In this document: positions 1 to 10,506 of the stretch, piece after piece
Layout: each line of letters opens with the position of its first letter
Position numbering within the stretch: the stretch's first letter is position 1
DNA from: Bryopsis sp. KO-2023
Lineage: Eukaryota > Chlorophyta > Ulvophyceae > Bryopsidales > Bryopsidaceae
DNA: 64,000 nucleotides
NCBI GenBank assembly: GCA_030272585.1
Contig: BSYQ01000012.1
Span: 2,480,001 to 2,544,000 of the forward strand
Direction of reading: 5' to 3'
Notes under the pieces: model-generated
Told to the model about the DNA's origin: nothing
What the model saw: only the letters and a program-made list of their open reading frames with translations
The model's database searches: none
Position numbers and translations under genes: made by a program

Positions 1-309
1 GAACCAAGGGCCCTAGGGTTGGATCTAGCAAAGCAACACTGGAGATACTGGGGTCTGCGTTACATCTTGAACATGGTTCAAAAGCCGCTCCATTTCAACA
101 AAAAGAAAGAAGCAATGTTTTATTTCTCCAAACATATCATACAATTGACTGCGCGATGTCCGGCTAATCTAGTGCTCTACCCGACTCGCCCCTATCCGAC
201 TGTATGCTCGAGTCAGTGCAGATACACGTGTCTCGACTTTGATGCTCAAAAAAAGCAGTCTTCCCAGAGCTTGTTTCAGTTCGCCGCCAAAACCTCAAGC
301 TGCAAGTTT

Positions 310-480
310 TGCAAAGACAAGTAGGCCTCCGTGTGTTGCAACAGCGTGTCAAGATCTCATCTTCACATTCCCCCAGGGTTCCGTCAGTTGGTGGCGGCGG
401 CGGCGGCAGTGGTGCCGCACTACAGGAAGCGATCGTGTTCAGCGATTCACCGCACCTGACGTACAATAACATGCTCAAAA
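310..480 (-). CDS. Cys-rich open segment with a poly-proline run, possible exon
   Basis: On the minus strand an open stretch reads a cysteine-containing sequence with a run of seven prolines (APLPPPPPPTDG), followed by closely spaced cysteines (RCCNTRRPTCLCKTC). The proline linker resembles the AAAPLPPPPP linker between lectin domains of the large minus-strand gene at 33-45 kb, so an extracellular protein is plausible. Exon ends cannot be set, and it could belong to the candidate gene beginning at 2700. Short and low in complexity, so possibly not coding. Confidence 0.2.
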
Positions 481-598
481 ACACTGGCAAATTTGGTTCT
501 GATCGATTCCTTTTAAAAAATCGCCCATATATACCCATTAATGAGTAAATGAGTTGCAAAATACCGAATTGGTGTTGAGATGTTTTCATCGCAACACC

Positions 599-2700
599 AA
601 CGATACGTTTGGAGAACTCGGGAAACTTACCCAGAAATTCTACGTCTGATGAACTCGCCAGATGATAGCAAAAATCCTTTGCATTTGTTCCCGAAACAAA
701 TAGCCGCTATCGTCTCTCCAGCTGACAAGAATACATGGTGTTCAGTGAGAGGCAAAGAAATTCAAACTACAGTGTGGTTTTGAAACCACATGCAATTTGC
801 TTTCACAGATTTTCTACTCTGCCATCAATAAATCGAAAGGAACAAAAAACAAGCACACAAATCATTAACATAACTCCAATGGTTGACACCAAGTCGGCTC
901 CTTCAGAATATATGGAAATGGCTACAATGAGCGTCAAGCAGCTCTCCGGCCAATTGCCAGTGTGTTCAGCCAAAATCGGGGATGGCACAATTTTTTAAAG
1001 GCGAATTTCATTGAGCTCATTGGATCAGGAAAAGGGTTCTGTTGCGTTTCCCCTCCCCCCTCCAATTTAGCACGAATTCGGAGACTTTCACCAAACCTGG
1101 AAATGTCACATCGCTTCCGCGCGCTACTGTTGCAACTGTTGATGTTTGTTTGTTTGTTTGTTTGTTGCAACAGCAGATACTGCTGCAGACGATGTTGAAA
1201 AGCAATTACTACTTTTCAAGTATGGGTAACATCTAAGGGAACCCCCGTCTCGGAAGTTTTGGTCGATCTTGAAGCGTGTTTTAGCGGAATCTGTAGGCGG
1301 AATATTTATGAAATCAGCCGCCAAAACGGTCATTGCGAAGCAGCAAGTGTCCTGACGGCAGCTTGAAACTGAAAACACACTGCAATGGAACAGAAATTGT
1401 GGAGGCGGGGAGATTTATCACATAACGTTTTCCACTTCCATACTTGTTTTCAGAGCACGCCTTTTTCCTTTGAGTTGGTCACGTATTTGTTCAAGATTGC
1501 AGCCACAGCCTTGAACGACATCGCACGCTTGGCTGATGGGGAACTCGCATGTCCCGTCGAAAGCTTCCAAACCAAAGTCAAAAAACTCGACGGCCTCATC
1601 TGCTATTTCCTCGAGTCCCTCTTTCCGCAAGAATTCTGACCTGCAGAAGAAAAAATCTATCATTCAGGAACACAAGGCACATCAGTATTGTTCCGTTCGT
1701 TATGCATACGGTGTGGGTTTTCCCTTCTTTTTGTCGCGAGCGTGGTGTCTCAGATGTTCTACTTCTGAAAAACAAACAAACGTACCTATAGCGATGGACC
1801 ATTCACTGTACACCCATTCAACCATCCAACTATGGTCTGCGACTGTGCGGTAGCGCTGCGTCGCAGACATACATTTTCGTGTCGCTGTATCGGTACCGTC
1901 TACAACGATATAAACCTGGCTAGCTAATGGGTGTTCATTGTATTCCCCTGATGCTATAGGCTCTCGCCTGGCATGTCTTGTAATATTTTTGGACGGTACG
2001 GCCGACAACGATGCTCACGAGCAGATGGGTGCTCACTGTATATCCAGGGCCTGCTCCTTCGAAATGCTTGTCCCAAACTCCTTGACCGTGCACGGCGCCA
2101 AATATATCCTGATATCTGAAAAACACCCACACTAAGTTCACGCCATCACAAGAGTTAATGCAGTCGCTTTGATGATGCAGCGAAGCTTTCATTCGCTGCC
2201 ACATGGAATCAGTTCTTTTGGGGCGATATCGATACGCGTGCCGCGTAGAGCTTCGAATAGACAGTCAAGTTCTGATACTTCACTCTGAAATTCTTCGGCC
2301 TATACATGGAAAAGCTTCTTGTGTGTGCGAGAATCGAGCCGATTGGACCAGATTCCGGCGCACAACAGTGAAGGGCGACAAAAAGTTTGCACTCCAGGAT
2401 CAGGTCACACAAGGGGTTTGGCCCTCCTACTGATTCGCAGGTGAGTCGAAAAGTGGGACCATCACACGCAAAAATACGAAAAATGGAGTACGCCGGAGTG
2501 AATTTTATTAACTGAGGCTCACTCGCTAGAAAAGTTGGCACGACGCAGTGGAGCTCGAGCCACAACCCAACATTCTGCGCGTGTTCTCGCGACCACGCGC
2601 AAAGAAGATGATCTTGTTTCTTACCCGAGCAGGCAAAAACGCTGTTGACTAAGACAGCGACGGCAACGAAGCTAAGCAACCGTCTTGGAAATGCTTGCAT
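599..2700 (-). CDS. Possible multi-exon or short secreted protein, unrecognised
   Basis: I do not recognise this gene and its model is uncertain. An ATG at 2700 (minus strand) opens a good signal peptide (MQAFPRRLLSFVAVAVLVNS, then VFAC). A consensus donor GTAAGA follows at 2624. If that donor is not used, the frame stays open to a stop at 2209, giving a 163-residue Cys-containing secreted protein. If it is used, exon-like pieces lie downstream on the same strand: about 2108-2041 (after TTTTTCAG, ending at GTGAGC), about 1917-1787 (ending at GTACGT), about 1645-1450 (Cys-rich, with VVQGCGCNLEQI), about 1370-1240, and about 722-634 (contains CFGNKCKGF, like the core of a PAN domain, ending at GTAAGT). 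A hydrophobic stretch with GVMLMICVLVFC lies near 850. I could not join the pieces in a single consistent phase, so this may be one gene, two, or decayed sequence. Confidence 0.3.
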
Positions 2701-3315
2701 GGTTGTGAAACCGAACGAGGTCTGTGTGCGCGGAGCCGCTGGAATACAAAAATTGACCCTGTTTTTTTGTTTGTGCAAAGATATGTGGCTTTTTATGCGT
2801 CGTCCGGTCCGGTCACTCGAAGCGCAGCAGCTACAGTGATTCTATCATTCTGCTCTTTCTCATTTATTTAGTGATGAAACTGATTAGTCACGGGGATAGG
2901 GAGGAAACAGTCCAGAGCGATCAGGGTGTTCTTTGTTTCTCCACCAGTCCAGTATTTCAGTATTTCACAACATGGGCAATCCGTTCCCCCCCTTGAAGTA
3001 TTTGGTTGTGTATTGTTGTTATTGTGAAGGGGTTCTTATATAGCTACATTTGGAGTGCAAGGCGAAAGGAAATTGGCAAATCATTTACATCACAGGAGGC
3101 ACAGGGTTTTAGAGTGGTTGAGATCGATTGAATGAAGTAACCCCACACACTTCAAAAACTGTTTCGTCTAAGAATATTTTCCTGAAGCCAATCCACGTAT
3201 CGCTCCCAACTAACATTCACTATAATGAAAAAAATTAACCCACTTTCACATAACCTGATGGATTCATGGAACGAGCACTGACCTCATTCAACTTCCAGTG
3301 AGCAAAATACCTAAC
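2701..3315. other. Gene-free stretch
   Basis: No convincing coding sequence, RNA gene or repeat boundary seen. The sequence is of ordinary composition and lies between the putative secreted-protein start at 2700 and the pogo-like element. It could hold the promoter of the minus-strand candidate gene. Confidence 0.4.
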
Positions 3316-3317
3316 TA

Positions 3318-3830
3318 CAGTGCATTCCGCTTAATCCAACACATTCGGGCGGCGACTTTTTTGATTTAATACGCGACAGATTTACAATACGGAATCCGAC
3401 ATTTCCTCTTTCCCAGACGCGTCCACAGTCGAATCAACTCTAAAAAACTCCTTAATAGTGCCCTGGCGCTTCAACTGCTGTCGAAGGAACGCCATGACGC
3501 CGTCTTGGGCATTCTCGTACTCCTCCATCTTTTCATAGCCTCTGCGCTCCAGTTCGACTACCATCGCAACAAATATGACGTCCAAAAACAGACAAAAATT
3601 CGACGATTTTGTATTCCGTTCGTTTTGTTCGACTGTTTCGCATTCCCTTTCTACCGCGCGTCCTCTCGTTTGACGATTCTCGTTGGAAATTCGCGAGCAC
3701 CTTGATTTATTATCCGAAATCCAGATTGATTAAACGACCCACCCCACCCCCTGAAAATTCCGTTCCTGACGATTTTGCTCTAGAAGACGCGGGCTACAGT
3801 AGCCGACGACATAATAAGCGGAATGCACTG
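3318..3830 (-). mobile_element. Pogo-like (Tc1/mariner) transposon remnant, internally deleted
   Basis: A 513-bp element has inverted ends CAGTGCATTCCGCTTAAT (left) and the complement of ATAAGCGGAATGCACTG (right). It is flanked on both sides by TA (3316-3317 and 3831-3832), the target duplication of Tc1/mariner transposons. Inside, on the minus strand at 3585-3382, lies a 67-codon open segment ending in QLKRQGTIKEFF and a short acidic tail. A C-terminal 'RQ.TI..FF' motif is common in pogo/Tigger and related DDE transposases. The catalytic DDE core is absent, so this is a non-autonomous deletion derivative. The TIR and TSD are directly visible; assignment to pogo within the superfamily is inference from the C-terminal motif. 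Confidence 0.7.
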
Positions 3831-3832
3831 TA

Positions 3833-4439
3833 GTTGGGTATCATTAAGAGTACTCTTACTAGCAGCTTCTTTTCTGACTGAGGGCAGTCTACACAATACA
3901 ACCGTTTAGTTGTGGGCTCAAGACTTGTCGACGACCTCTTGAATCTTCTCACCGTAGTTTTCTGACCCAATATCGCAATTGTGAAAATCCCCTGAGTTAG
4001 AAAGACCGTGTGGAAATCAAATGGATGCTTCTATAAGGCAACAACACAAACATCTCAATCAACCCATGTTTTGTTTACATGTCTGTAAACAGAACTGAAT
4101 TGGTCAATCAACCCATCAGATTCTCACACTGAGTCGATTCTAAGGAATGGTCCAGAAGTTCTGAGAACTAAACCGGAACCTCTTCGGGGGCCATGGACGC
4201 GCTTTCAGCAGATTGTGAGCGATACGGATTGACATCATATCATGTAATGCTTTTCAGACTGCCCATGATCATGCTGAATCCCCGTGAAGAAGCCACCCTC
4301 GAGTGTGAGCGTTGAACAGAGAGGGGTTTATTTTTTGGTGGTGTGTTTTGTGGTTGTTTCTTGCAGAAGGGCTTATGGATCCAGTTTATTTTTGATGAGG
4401 TGGTTGTTTGGCATTGGTTGCGACAACGGCAGAGTGGCT
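3833..4439. other. Gene-free stretch upstream of the LHC gene
   Basis: No coding sequence is supported. The last 250 bases before the ATTG tail at 4450 may be the 3' part of a retroelement, because the following (ATTG)n end matches other non-LTR-type tails in the window. Confidence 0.35.
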
Positions 4440-4448
4440 CCTCAGGCA

Positions 4449-4479
4449 ACATGTAATTATTGATTGATTGATTGATTGC
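4449..4479 (+). repeat. Non-LTR-type 3' tail, TGTAATTATTGATTG(ATTG)n
   Basis: The sequence ATGTAATTATTGATTGATTG and further ATTG units matches tails at 8500-8517, 11905-11930 (reverse), 13120-13148, 48632-48648 and 63690-63720 (reverse). The same short core (TGTAAT) followed by a GATT-type microsatellite at several places is the signature of 3' ends of a non-LTR retroelement family. The 5' limit of this copy is unknown. Confidence 0.5.
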
Positions 4480-4653
4480 ACGCTGAACGAGGTTCTCAAA
4501 CACGCCTTTCAGAGAACCACCTGCCTTTCGAGATCTGCATCCTTCATACAAATATTGTGTTCAGGCACTTACGATCATCGCAGAGCGACTTCTTGGGTCA
4601 ATCCGTTGTGAAACGTTCTCCTCCTTCTCGCGCATATTCCGTATTGATCCAAC

Positions 4654-5627
4654 ATGGCTTCCGCAATGATTGCTCAGACTTTCATTGGTTCCCAGACCGC
4701 AGCACGGGTGAGCTCAATCTGCCTATCCTGTTTTTGAAGTGATTCGGTAGACGATTTTCCCAGATCCCTGGTCTTGAAGCTTTTTCTGGTGGGTGTCAGG
4801 CCAACAAGCAGGTTGCTCGCGCCGCCGTCGAGTTTTACGGCCCCGACCGTGCACTTTGGTTGGGCCCTTACTCCGAGGGTGCCGTCCCCAGCTACCTCAC
4901 TGGAGAGTTCCCTGGTGACTATGGATGGGACTCCGCCGGTCTGTCTGCTGACCCAGAGACCTTCGCCGCCAACCGTGAGTTGGAGTTGATCCACGCTCGC
5001 TGGGCGATGTTGGGAGTCGTTGGGTGCTTGACCCCCGAGGCCCTCGAGAAGTACGGAGGTGTTGAGTTTGGTGAGGCCGTCTGGTTCAAGGCTGGCTCCC
5101 AGATCTTCGCTGAGGGTGGACTCGACTACCTCGGAAACCCATCTTTGGTGCACGCCCAGTCGATCCTGGCCATCTGCTGGACCCAGGTGAATATCCAGTT
5201 TCAGTCGATCCGTTGTGCATTGGGCTTTTTTTGCCCAATCATTGCAGCTCTAGCTTTGGTGTTGGGGTGGAGAAGGAGCCATTGATCGATCGAGCTTTTG
5301 TCTACTTTTGCGTAGGTTGTTCTCATGGGGCTGGCGGAGGGGTACAGGTGCTCTGGAGGTCCTTTGGGTGAGGCGACAGACCCACTCTACCCTGGTGAGG
5401 CGTTCGACCCAATGGGCATGGCTGACGATCCCGAGACTTTCGCTGAGTTGAAGACCAAGGAGATCAAGAACGGAAGGTTGGCTATGTTCGCCATGTTCGG
5501 ATTCTTCGTCCAGTCTCTCCAGACCGGAAAGGGACCGGTCGAGTGCTGGGCCGAGCACATCGCCGATCCGGTTGCTAACAACGGGTTCGTCTACGCCACC
5601 AAGTTCTTCGGTGCCCAGATCTTCTAG
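4654..5627 (+). CDS. Chlorophyll a/b-binding protein of LHCII type
   Basis: Main light-harvesting antenna protein of photosystem II, binding chlorophylls and carotenoids in the thylakoid membrane. Three exons: 4654-4707, 4764-5186 and 5316-5627. All junctions are phase 0 (donors GTGAGC and GTGAAT, acceptors CCCAG and CGTAG) and the total is 789 nt, 262 residues, normal for the family. The protein starts [18 protein letters not shown], a short transit-like leader without a secretory signal. The mature part begins near [16 protein letters not shown]. Helix-1 and helix-3 chlorophyll motifs are present ([13 protein letters not shown] and [14 protein letters not shown]), with the middle helix at [15 protein letters not shown] followed by LMGLAEGYR. 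The ATG at 4654 is the only one giving leader plus mature protein. Codon use is strongly GC-ending, as expected for a highly expressed gene, and contrasts with the AT-rich surroundings. Lhcb-type is clear; the exact subfamily is not assigned. Confidence 0.95.
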
Positions 5628-6750
5628 ATTTTTTTTTAGATCGATTGTCACTGTTGTTCGATTCGAGAGAAGAAAAAAAATGAGATATTGTTGATTCTTT
5701 ATCTGTTTATTGGGAGTGTTGTAGAGCGAGCGATGCGCTCGTTGCATCTGCACTGTGCACATTGTGCCATGTAAACATCGTTCGATTTCTATTTCATAGG
5801 CCCGATTTGATGTCATCTGATCATATTTTTGGCAGCGTGTTACTTTTTGCCCTTTCTTTTGAGATCAGGCATAAGTTCGATAGACCTGGAGGTGTTGACA
5901 CTGGTGCGCTGCTTGTCAGCCACTGCAATTTTTGGTGAACAGTCGTCGTGTTTCAACCCTGTTGAAATCCAGAAAGCCAAAAAGTAGGTGGCCTTGATGT
6001 CTGGAGTTTGATGCATCGTGGTTGGTGGTGGGGCTCGGCTGCCAGATCATACAATTCCAAGGCAGGGCTTCGTTTCTTTTAGATTAGGAGCATTTGTCCT
6101 TGGATGTCTATTGTCATACCTTGTGATAAAGTTTTCTTCTTGTGAGAATACCACACTACCACTGGTTTCACAGCGCATATCTCTAGTGAATCTCAACTCA
6201 ATCCTCTCTCTTTATGCGCATATAATTTTTGGTTTGTTTATGCGCAGAAAAAGATTATGTGCTTTTTAAAATCCCTAAAATCGAAAATTCCCCAATTTTT
6301 CTGACGCTTCCCTCTGACATTAAAAAGCATTTTAGGAGGCACTGGTAGATGGATAATATCATTCCAACCAGCCATTGTAAAATAGGCCCGAAAGTCGACT
6401 ACAGGATATGATCAAGGCTTGTTTTCAACTCCGTCGTTAAACCTCCCATTCTGGGGGTGATTCACACCAGCCAGCTTCAGGTCATGTTAAGAGGTGCTTG
6501 TTCTTGTAATTTGATGTTCGTTTGTTTGTTTCTTCTTTGGTACAACCCTTACATCTCATTCTCTATTTCCCTCCATGTCATACTCAGGATTCGGGCCGAC
6601 TGTTGGTTGTGACTTTCGTGGTTTTTTCTTCGATGTGGCCCCACTCCTACCAAACTGTGGGTTTTAGCAAATAGTAAAAACAAACAACGTTTTGGCCATT
6701 TTTCTCCCCAAAAACTTACCACGCAAAACGTTTCTGTGGCCGAATGGGCG
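5628..6750. other. 3' flank of LHC gene and gene-free stretch
   Basis: The first 150 bases after the stop are T-rich and probably the 3' UTR; a TGTAA lies at about 5769. From 5800 to 6750 I see no supported gene. Short plus-strand open frames here are unsupported. Confidence 0.35.
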
Positions 6751-7573
6751 AAAACACACGTTTGAATCACATGTGGCGATTGTAAGAAAAATTGAGGGAG
6801 GGGGCTCCAACCTCTCTTTCTGTGGTTTGGATTATCCTACACCCCAAGCGAGCAATCAACAAAAAAATAGTTCGAAATATTGGTGCTCAGGCTCGATTTC
6901 AAAAGACCGGGGAAAGGTGCCGCCGTTTCGAGCCAGCCCGAGTTAATTCGAGACGAACGAACGTTTGTCTTTTCTTGGGAGTGTGGCAACGCAGCGATAT
7001 TGGTGCTCGATAGGCTGTTTCTGAGGCTTTTTGCGGTGGTTGATACTTACTACATCGATCTTTTGCATTGAAAGCAGCTCGTCGAGTTTAGGAGGCGTCC
7101 AAACAGCTATCGTGGTGTTCAAAAGCGTGTGCGCTTTCAAAAGGCGGTCGAAAGAAATCTTGAATGAACGATGGCACAGGTCGATGGTGGAGAGACCCAA
7201 CAAGCACACGGAACCGTTTGCAAAATTTGCTGAGTGCAAAAAAGCCTATCCTTATTTTAGAGCAACGGCGGCGGTAGCATCTATGAGCAGTCCGGGTTCT
7301 TTTTACAAAACCGACGGAGTAACCAATCTCACGGAAATAAATCAACTTTGGATTTGTCGGATTAGTGATCATCCACTCACCCGATGAATAAAGTGATTCA
7401 TCAATGCAAGAGGATCGTATTTCCGCTTATTTCTTTCATTATCTTTCTTTAATTATTTTTTACTTATATTTTTTTTATGTTTGTCACTTATTTACTATAC
7501 TTATATTAAAAGGGAATTATATTATATAAATTAAAAAAGATCATTGTGACTATAAAAAAAAAGAAAAAAAGAG

Positions 7574-7622
7574 GGCAATTAGAGGATTGGAACCTCTAAA
7601 TTCGTTCCGTCAACGAATTGTC
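7574..7622 (-). other. 49-nt tRNA-like hairpin (copy 1)
   Basis: Read on the minus strand, the seven 5' bases pair with the seven 3' bases like an acceptor stem (one GU-type change in this copy). They enclose a CGTT-loop-AACG hairpin and a T-arm-like AGAGG-loop-CCTCT. Two further copies lie at 8798-8847 and 57221-57269. It lacks one of the arms of a normal tRNA, so it is called tRNA-like only. This copy has GGTTCCAATCC in place of the B-box GGTTCGAATCC. Confidence 0.45.
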
Positions 7623-7748
7623 TTTTTGTTTGACGAGAGAACCCAGAAAAAACTCTCGGAACTATCCACCCAATCGGGTGAAGGCAACCCAAACCCTCTA
7701 CGACAACACGCCGAGGGTCGAATCCCGAAAGCCCAAGTGGGTGCCGAA

Positions 7749-7980
7749 CAGAGTTGTGCCGAAGTCGTTTTTGCGACAACGACAACGGCCGTTAACGGCG
7801 TTAACGGTTAACGGCCGTTGTCGTTGTCGCAAAAACGACGTCGGCACGACTCTCACACATTTTTCAAGGATGTGATTTGAGTCCTAAAACGAGGAGGCAC
7901 CAAAACGCGAGCGAACCTTGCAACGCAGCGACTTTGGTGTGACGCAGAGTTGTGCGCCGTTGCAACGGCGCACAACTCTG
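7749..7980 (+). mobile_element. 232-bp hAT-type foldback MITE, copy 1
   Basis: The ends are CAGAGTTGTGC on the left and its complement on the right, flanked by an 8-bp direct repeat GTGCCGAA (7741-7748 and 7981-7988). An 8-bp duplication with ends beginning CAGAG fits the hAT superfamily. The element consists of a large imperfect hairpin (about 7749-7852, with the palindromic core rich in AACGGCCGTTAACG), a 92-bp spacer, and a perfect 36-bp palindrome (7945-7980). It sits inside copy A of the composite repeat. The related unoccupied copy at 8655-8685 shows the target only once, which proves insertion. It has no coding capacity. Confidence 0.85.
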
Positions 7981-8139
7981 GTGCCGAACACCGGGATCGG
8001 CCGAGAAGAGGTCCCCAAGCCGTGAGTTCGACACCCCCCTAGCATAGGTGGGCGCTAATCCGGACGTCGAATCTCGACTTGGGGTGAACCCTTGTCGTTT
8101 GAAAGATGTTTTTTAGAATTACCTTGGATCGTATGTGAA

Positions 8140-8452
8140 CCAAACCCAAACCAAAAATTACATGCGCAGAAGCCCGGGCCTCTATTCTCATTTGTTTGTA
8201 GATACGGACTTGTGTAATAAAGCCTCTATTGCAAGTAGATACAAAAAACAGTCCAAGGAGAATTTAACCAAGGATAGCATCCCCCAAAAAAACAAATGAA
8301 CTCATATAGAAAGAAGGTACCGACGATGTCGCTGCAATTCAAAAAGAAAACGAGCAACCCAAAATTGGTCTGCCCCTGTAAAAAAAGAAGTAAGCAAACG
8401 GTGTTGAACTAAATCCAAAAATCTGTTTCGAACTGATATCAAGGATGGGCAA
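8140..8452. mobile_element. 313-bp insertion with 9-bp target duplication
   Basis: GTATGTGAA occurs at 8131-8139 and again at 8453-8461. Removing the 313 bases plus one copy restores the continuous sequence seen in the related repeat at 57568-57605. The insert starts CCAAACCC and ends GGATGGGCAA with no inverted ends that I can see. It may be a short retroelement; its family is not recognised. Confidence 0.6.
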
Positions 8453-8565
8453 GTATGTGAAATGCAACGTTTTTCATCCTTTACGTTTCGTGGAATGTAC
8501 ATGTAATCATTGATTGATTGATTGATTCAGACGACAAGGGTTCACCCCCAAATCGTGATTCGACG

Positions 8566-8632
8566 TCAGGGAGCCTAGTGCACCGGATTAGCGCCCACCT
8601 ATGCTAGGGGGAGACGTCGAACTCACGGCTTG
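8566..8632 (+). other. tRNA-derived segment with box A and box B-like motifs
   Basis: AGCCTAGTGCACCGGATTAG resembles a D-arm/box A, and GACGTCGAACTC about 40 bases later resembles box B of a pol III promoter. The same pattern occurs on the minus strand at about 8010-8070 and 57427-57500. This is typical of the head of a tRNA-derived SINE. It is degenerate, so not called as a functional tRNA. Confidence 0.4.
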
Positions 8633-8797
8633 GGGACCCCTTCTCGGTCGATCCCGGTGTTCGGGACCCACCCGAGCTCTCTTGGGCTTTCGGGATTCGG
8701 CTCTCGGCGCGTTGTCGTCGAGGGTTTGGGTTGCTTCACCCGGTTCGGTCGATAGTTCCGAGAGTTTTTTCCTTCAGGTTCTCTCATCAAACAAAAA

Positions 8798-8847
8798 GGC
8801 AATTCGTTGACGGAACGAATTTAGAGGTTCGAAATCCTCTGATTGCC
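8798..8847 (+). other. tRNA-like hairpin (copy 2)
   Basis: This plus-strand copy has GGCAATT at the 5' end pairing with a 3' GATTGCC, plus the CGTT/AACG hairpin. The T-arm-like hairpin carries one extra A in its loop compared with the 57221-57269 copy. Confidence 0.45.
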
Positions 8848-10055
8848 TTCTTTTTTTCTTATTCATGAAACTATTTATCTAAGATCTTAAATAATATTTT
8901 TGATTTAAAGTAAAGTTCCTTGAATCGCTCCGTTTTCTTCCACACCCATAGATCAAAACATCTTACAGAAAATGTAACCCTCTTTTAACCCTTCAAAAAA
9001 TAGTTTCTGCCAAATTGTGCATCCCAAGCACCACAAAAGCAAACCAAAATGTCCCTACTAGCTTTATAACAAATCCCAAATCCCACCAAAAATAATCACC
9101 AAGGGAGGGAAGACCTCAGTTCAGCGATGGGTGAAAAACCGAGTAAAGAAAGACCCACTGAGCAACCTTAAGAACCCAAACTACTGAGATCCCAACTACC
9201 GAAAAGGTAACCCATTAAGCCACCTCAGCAACCAGTCCTTTCAATCGTCCCACCCTAAAACTCCGCAAAAGGAACCGCGCTCCCTGCGGAACCGTAAATT
9301 TAAATACAAACAAGATAATATAAAAAGTTAAAAAAACGGCCTTGCGAAATGTGATCCTTTTAATTGATGAATCACATTATTCATCGAGGTGAGTGGATGA
9401 TCACTAATCCAACAAATCCAATATTGATTTATTTCCGTGAGATTAGTTACTCCGTCGGTTTTGTTAAAAAACCCGGACTGCTCAGAGATGCCAACACCAC
9501 TGTCGCTTCGAAAGAAGGGTTCTCTTGAAGAAGGGTTGGCTTTTTTGCACTCTGCAAATTTTGCAAACGGTTTCTTGTGCTTGTTGGGTCTCTCCACCGT
9601 CGACCCCTGCCATCGTTCATCCCAGATTTCTTTTGACCGCTTCCAAAACGCACAAAAATTGTTGTGGACGCGCACGCTTACAAACATCACGCTAGTTGTT
9701 TGGACGCATCGATGTAAGTATCGACCGCCGCAAAAAATCCCAGAAACAGCCTATCGAGCACCGTGTATCGCCGCGTTGCGACACTCCCAAGAAAAGACGA
9801 AATCGAAACGGCAGCACCTTTCCCCAGCTTCTTCCATACCGAACCTGAGCACCAACATTTCGAACTGTTACCAACACATCCTGGTTCAGAATTTCCAAGG
9901 ACTTCCCTTCATTGCTTGCGGCCCTGGCCTGGCATGTATTGTACTGTTTGGGGTTGGTTGGTCGATTGCGGCGTAGAATAATCCAAACCGAAGAAAGGAG
10001 GTTGGAGCCCTCTCCCCCAATTTTCTTTACAATCACCAAACGTGATTCACCGAAA

Positions 10056-10506
10056 CAGAACCAACCAAAACTATTACAAGACACGCGCAGGCCAAAACCC
10101 AACCTCAAGACGAATACAACGGCCAATCTCTACGAATTCAATGCTTGGATCGACATTCCCTGGTTCACTTGATCACCATGGTATCGGCAGCAAACAAGTT
10201 TCACCTTTTCCCCCTCCTTTATGTTCTTGATATTCAGATGTGTCAAATCTTTGAACCAAAGTTGACTTAAAAAGGACAATCTGGTACAGGTCTTTCACCT
10301 CTGCCGAACAAAACTGTTGAATTTTTTTCATTACGTGTGTGTGAAGAAACGGAGGAGGGATCTGTGTTTTCCAAATGGCCAACAGTTCAATATTCCATCT
10401 CAATCGTGCAAAATGCTGGCACCGGTCAGACTCCTGGTTTTAAACAAAGCAGCCACTGAATTCTGCTCGAAGAAGATGAGGATGTTGCTGTTTTCTCACT
10501 CCATAT
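10056..10506. other. Gene-free stretch
   Basis: Short open frames on both strands have no recognisable features. Nothing else was identified. Confidence 0.3.

Larger units (their letters stand above)
6755..8517 (+). repeat. Composite dispersed repeat, copy A
   Basis: This stretch recurs at 8518-10055 (inverted), 21310-21610 (inverted, partial) and 56600-57610. In order: a part about 6755-7440 with a decayed open frame (FVFSWECGNAAILVLDRLFL), an AT-rich part 7440-7570, a 49-nt tRNA-like hairpin, a part with weak tRNA-type boxes A and B (on the minus strand), and an end AACGTTTTTCATCC...GTTTCGTGGAA followed by a TGTAATCATTGATTG(ATTG)n tail ending at 8517. The tail suggests a plus-strand retroelement 3' end. 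Two later insertions interrupt it: a 232-bp hAT-type element (7749-7980) and a 313-bp segment (8140-8452). No known transposon protein was recognised. Confidence 0.6.
8518..10055 (-). repeat. Composite dispersed repeat, copy B, inverted relative to copy A
   Basis: The same element as copy A reads from about 10055 down to 8518. It matches copy A's coding-like part at 10050-9340, then an AT-rich part, the tRNA-like hairpin at 8798-8847, and the box A/B-like part at about 8566-8632. Its end has been cut at the (ATTG)n tail of copy A, so the two copies face each other and make a long interrupted inverted repeat covering about 6.7-10.0 kb. The B copy keeps about 90 bases in its first part (around 9900-9960) that copy A lacks. 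Confidence 0.6.

Noticed and set aside
4654..5627. Secondary-plastid (for example chlorarachniophyte) origin of the LHC gene
   Set aside because: The leader is short and has no hydrophobic secretory signal before the transit region, so a primary green plastid is favoured. Not decisive from a single gene.
6549..9000. CRISPR-like array in the repeat-rich region
   Set aside because: Repeats are dispersed and inverted, not regularly spaced direct repeats, and the genome is eukaryotic.
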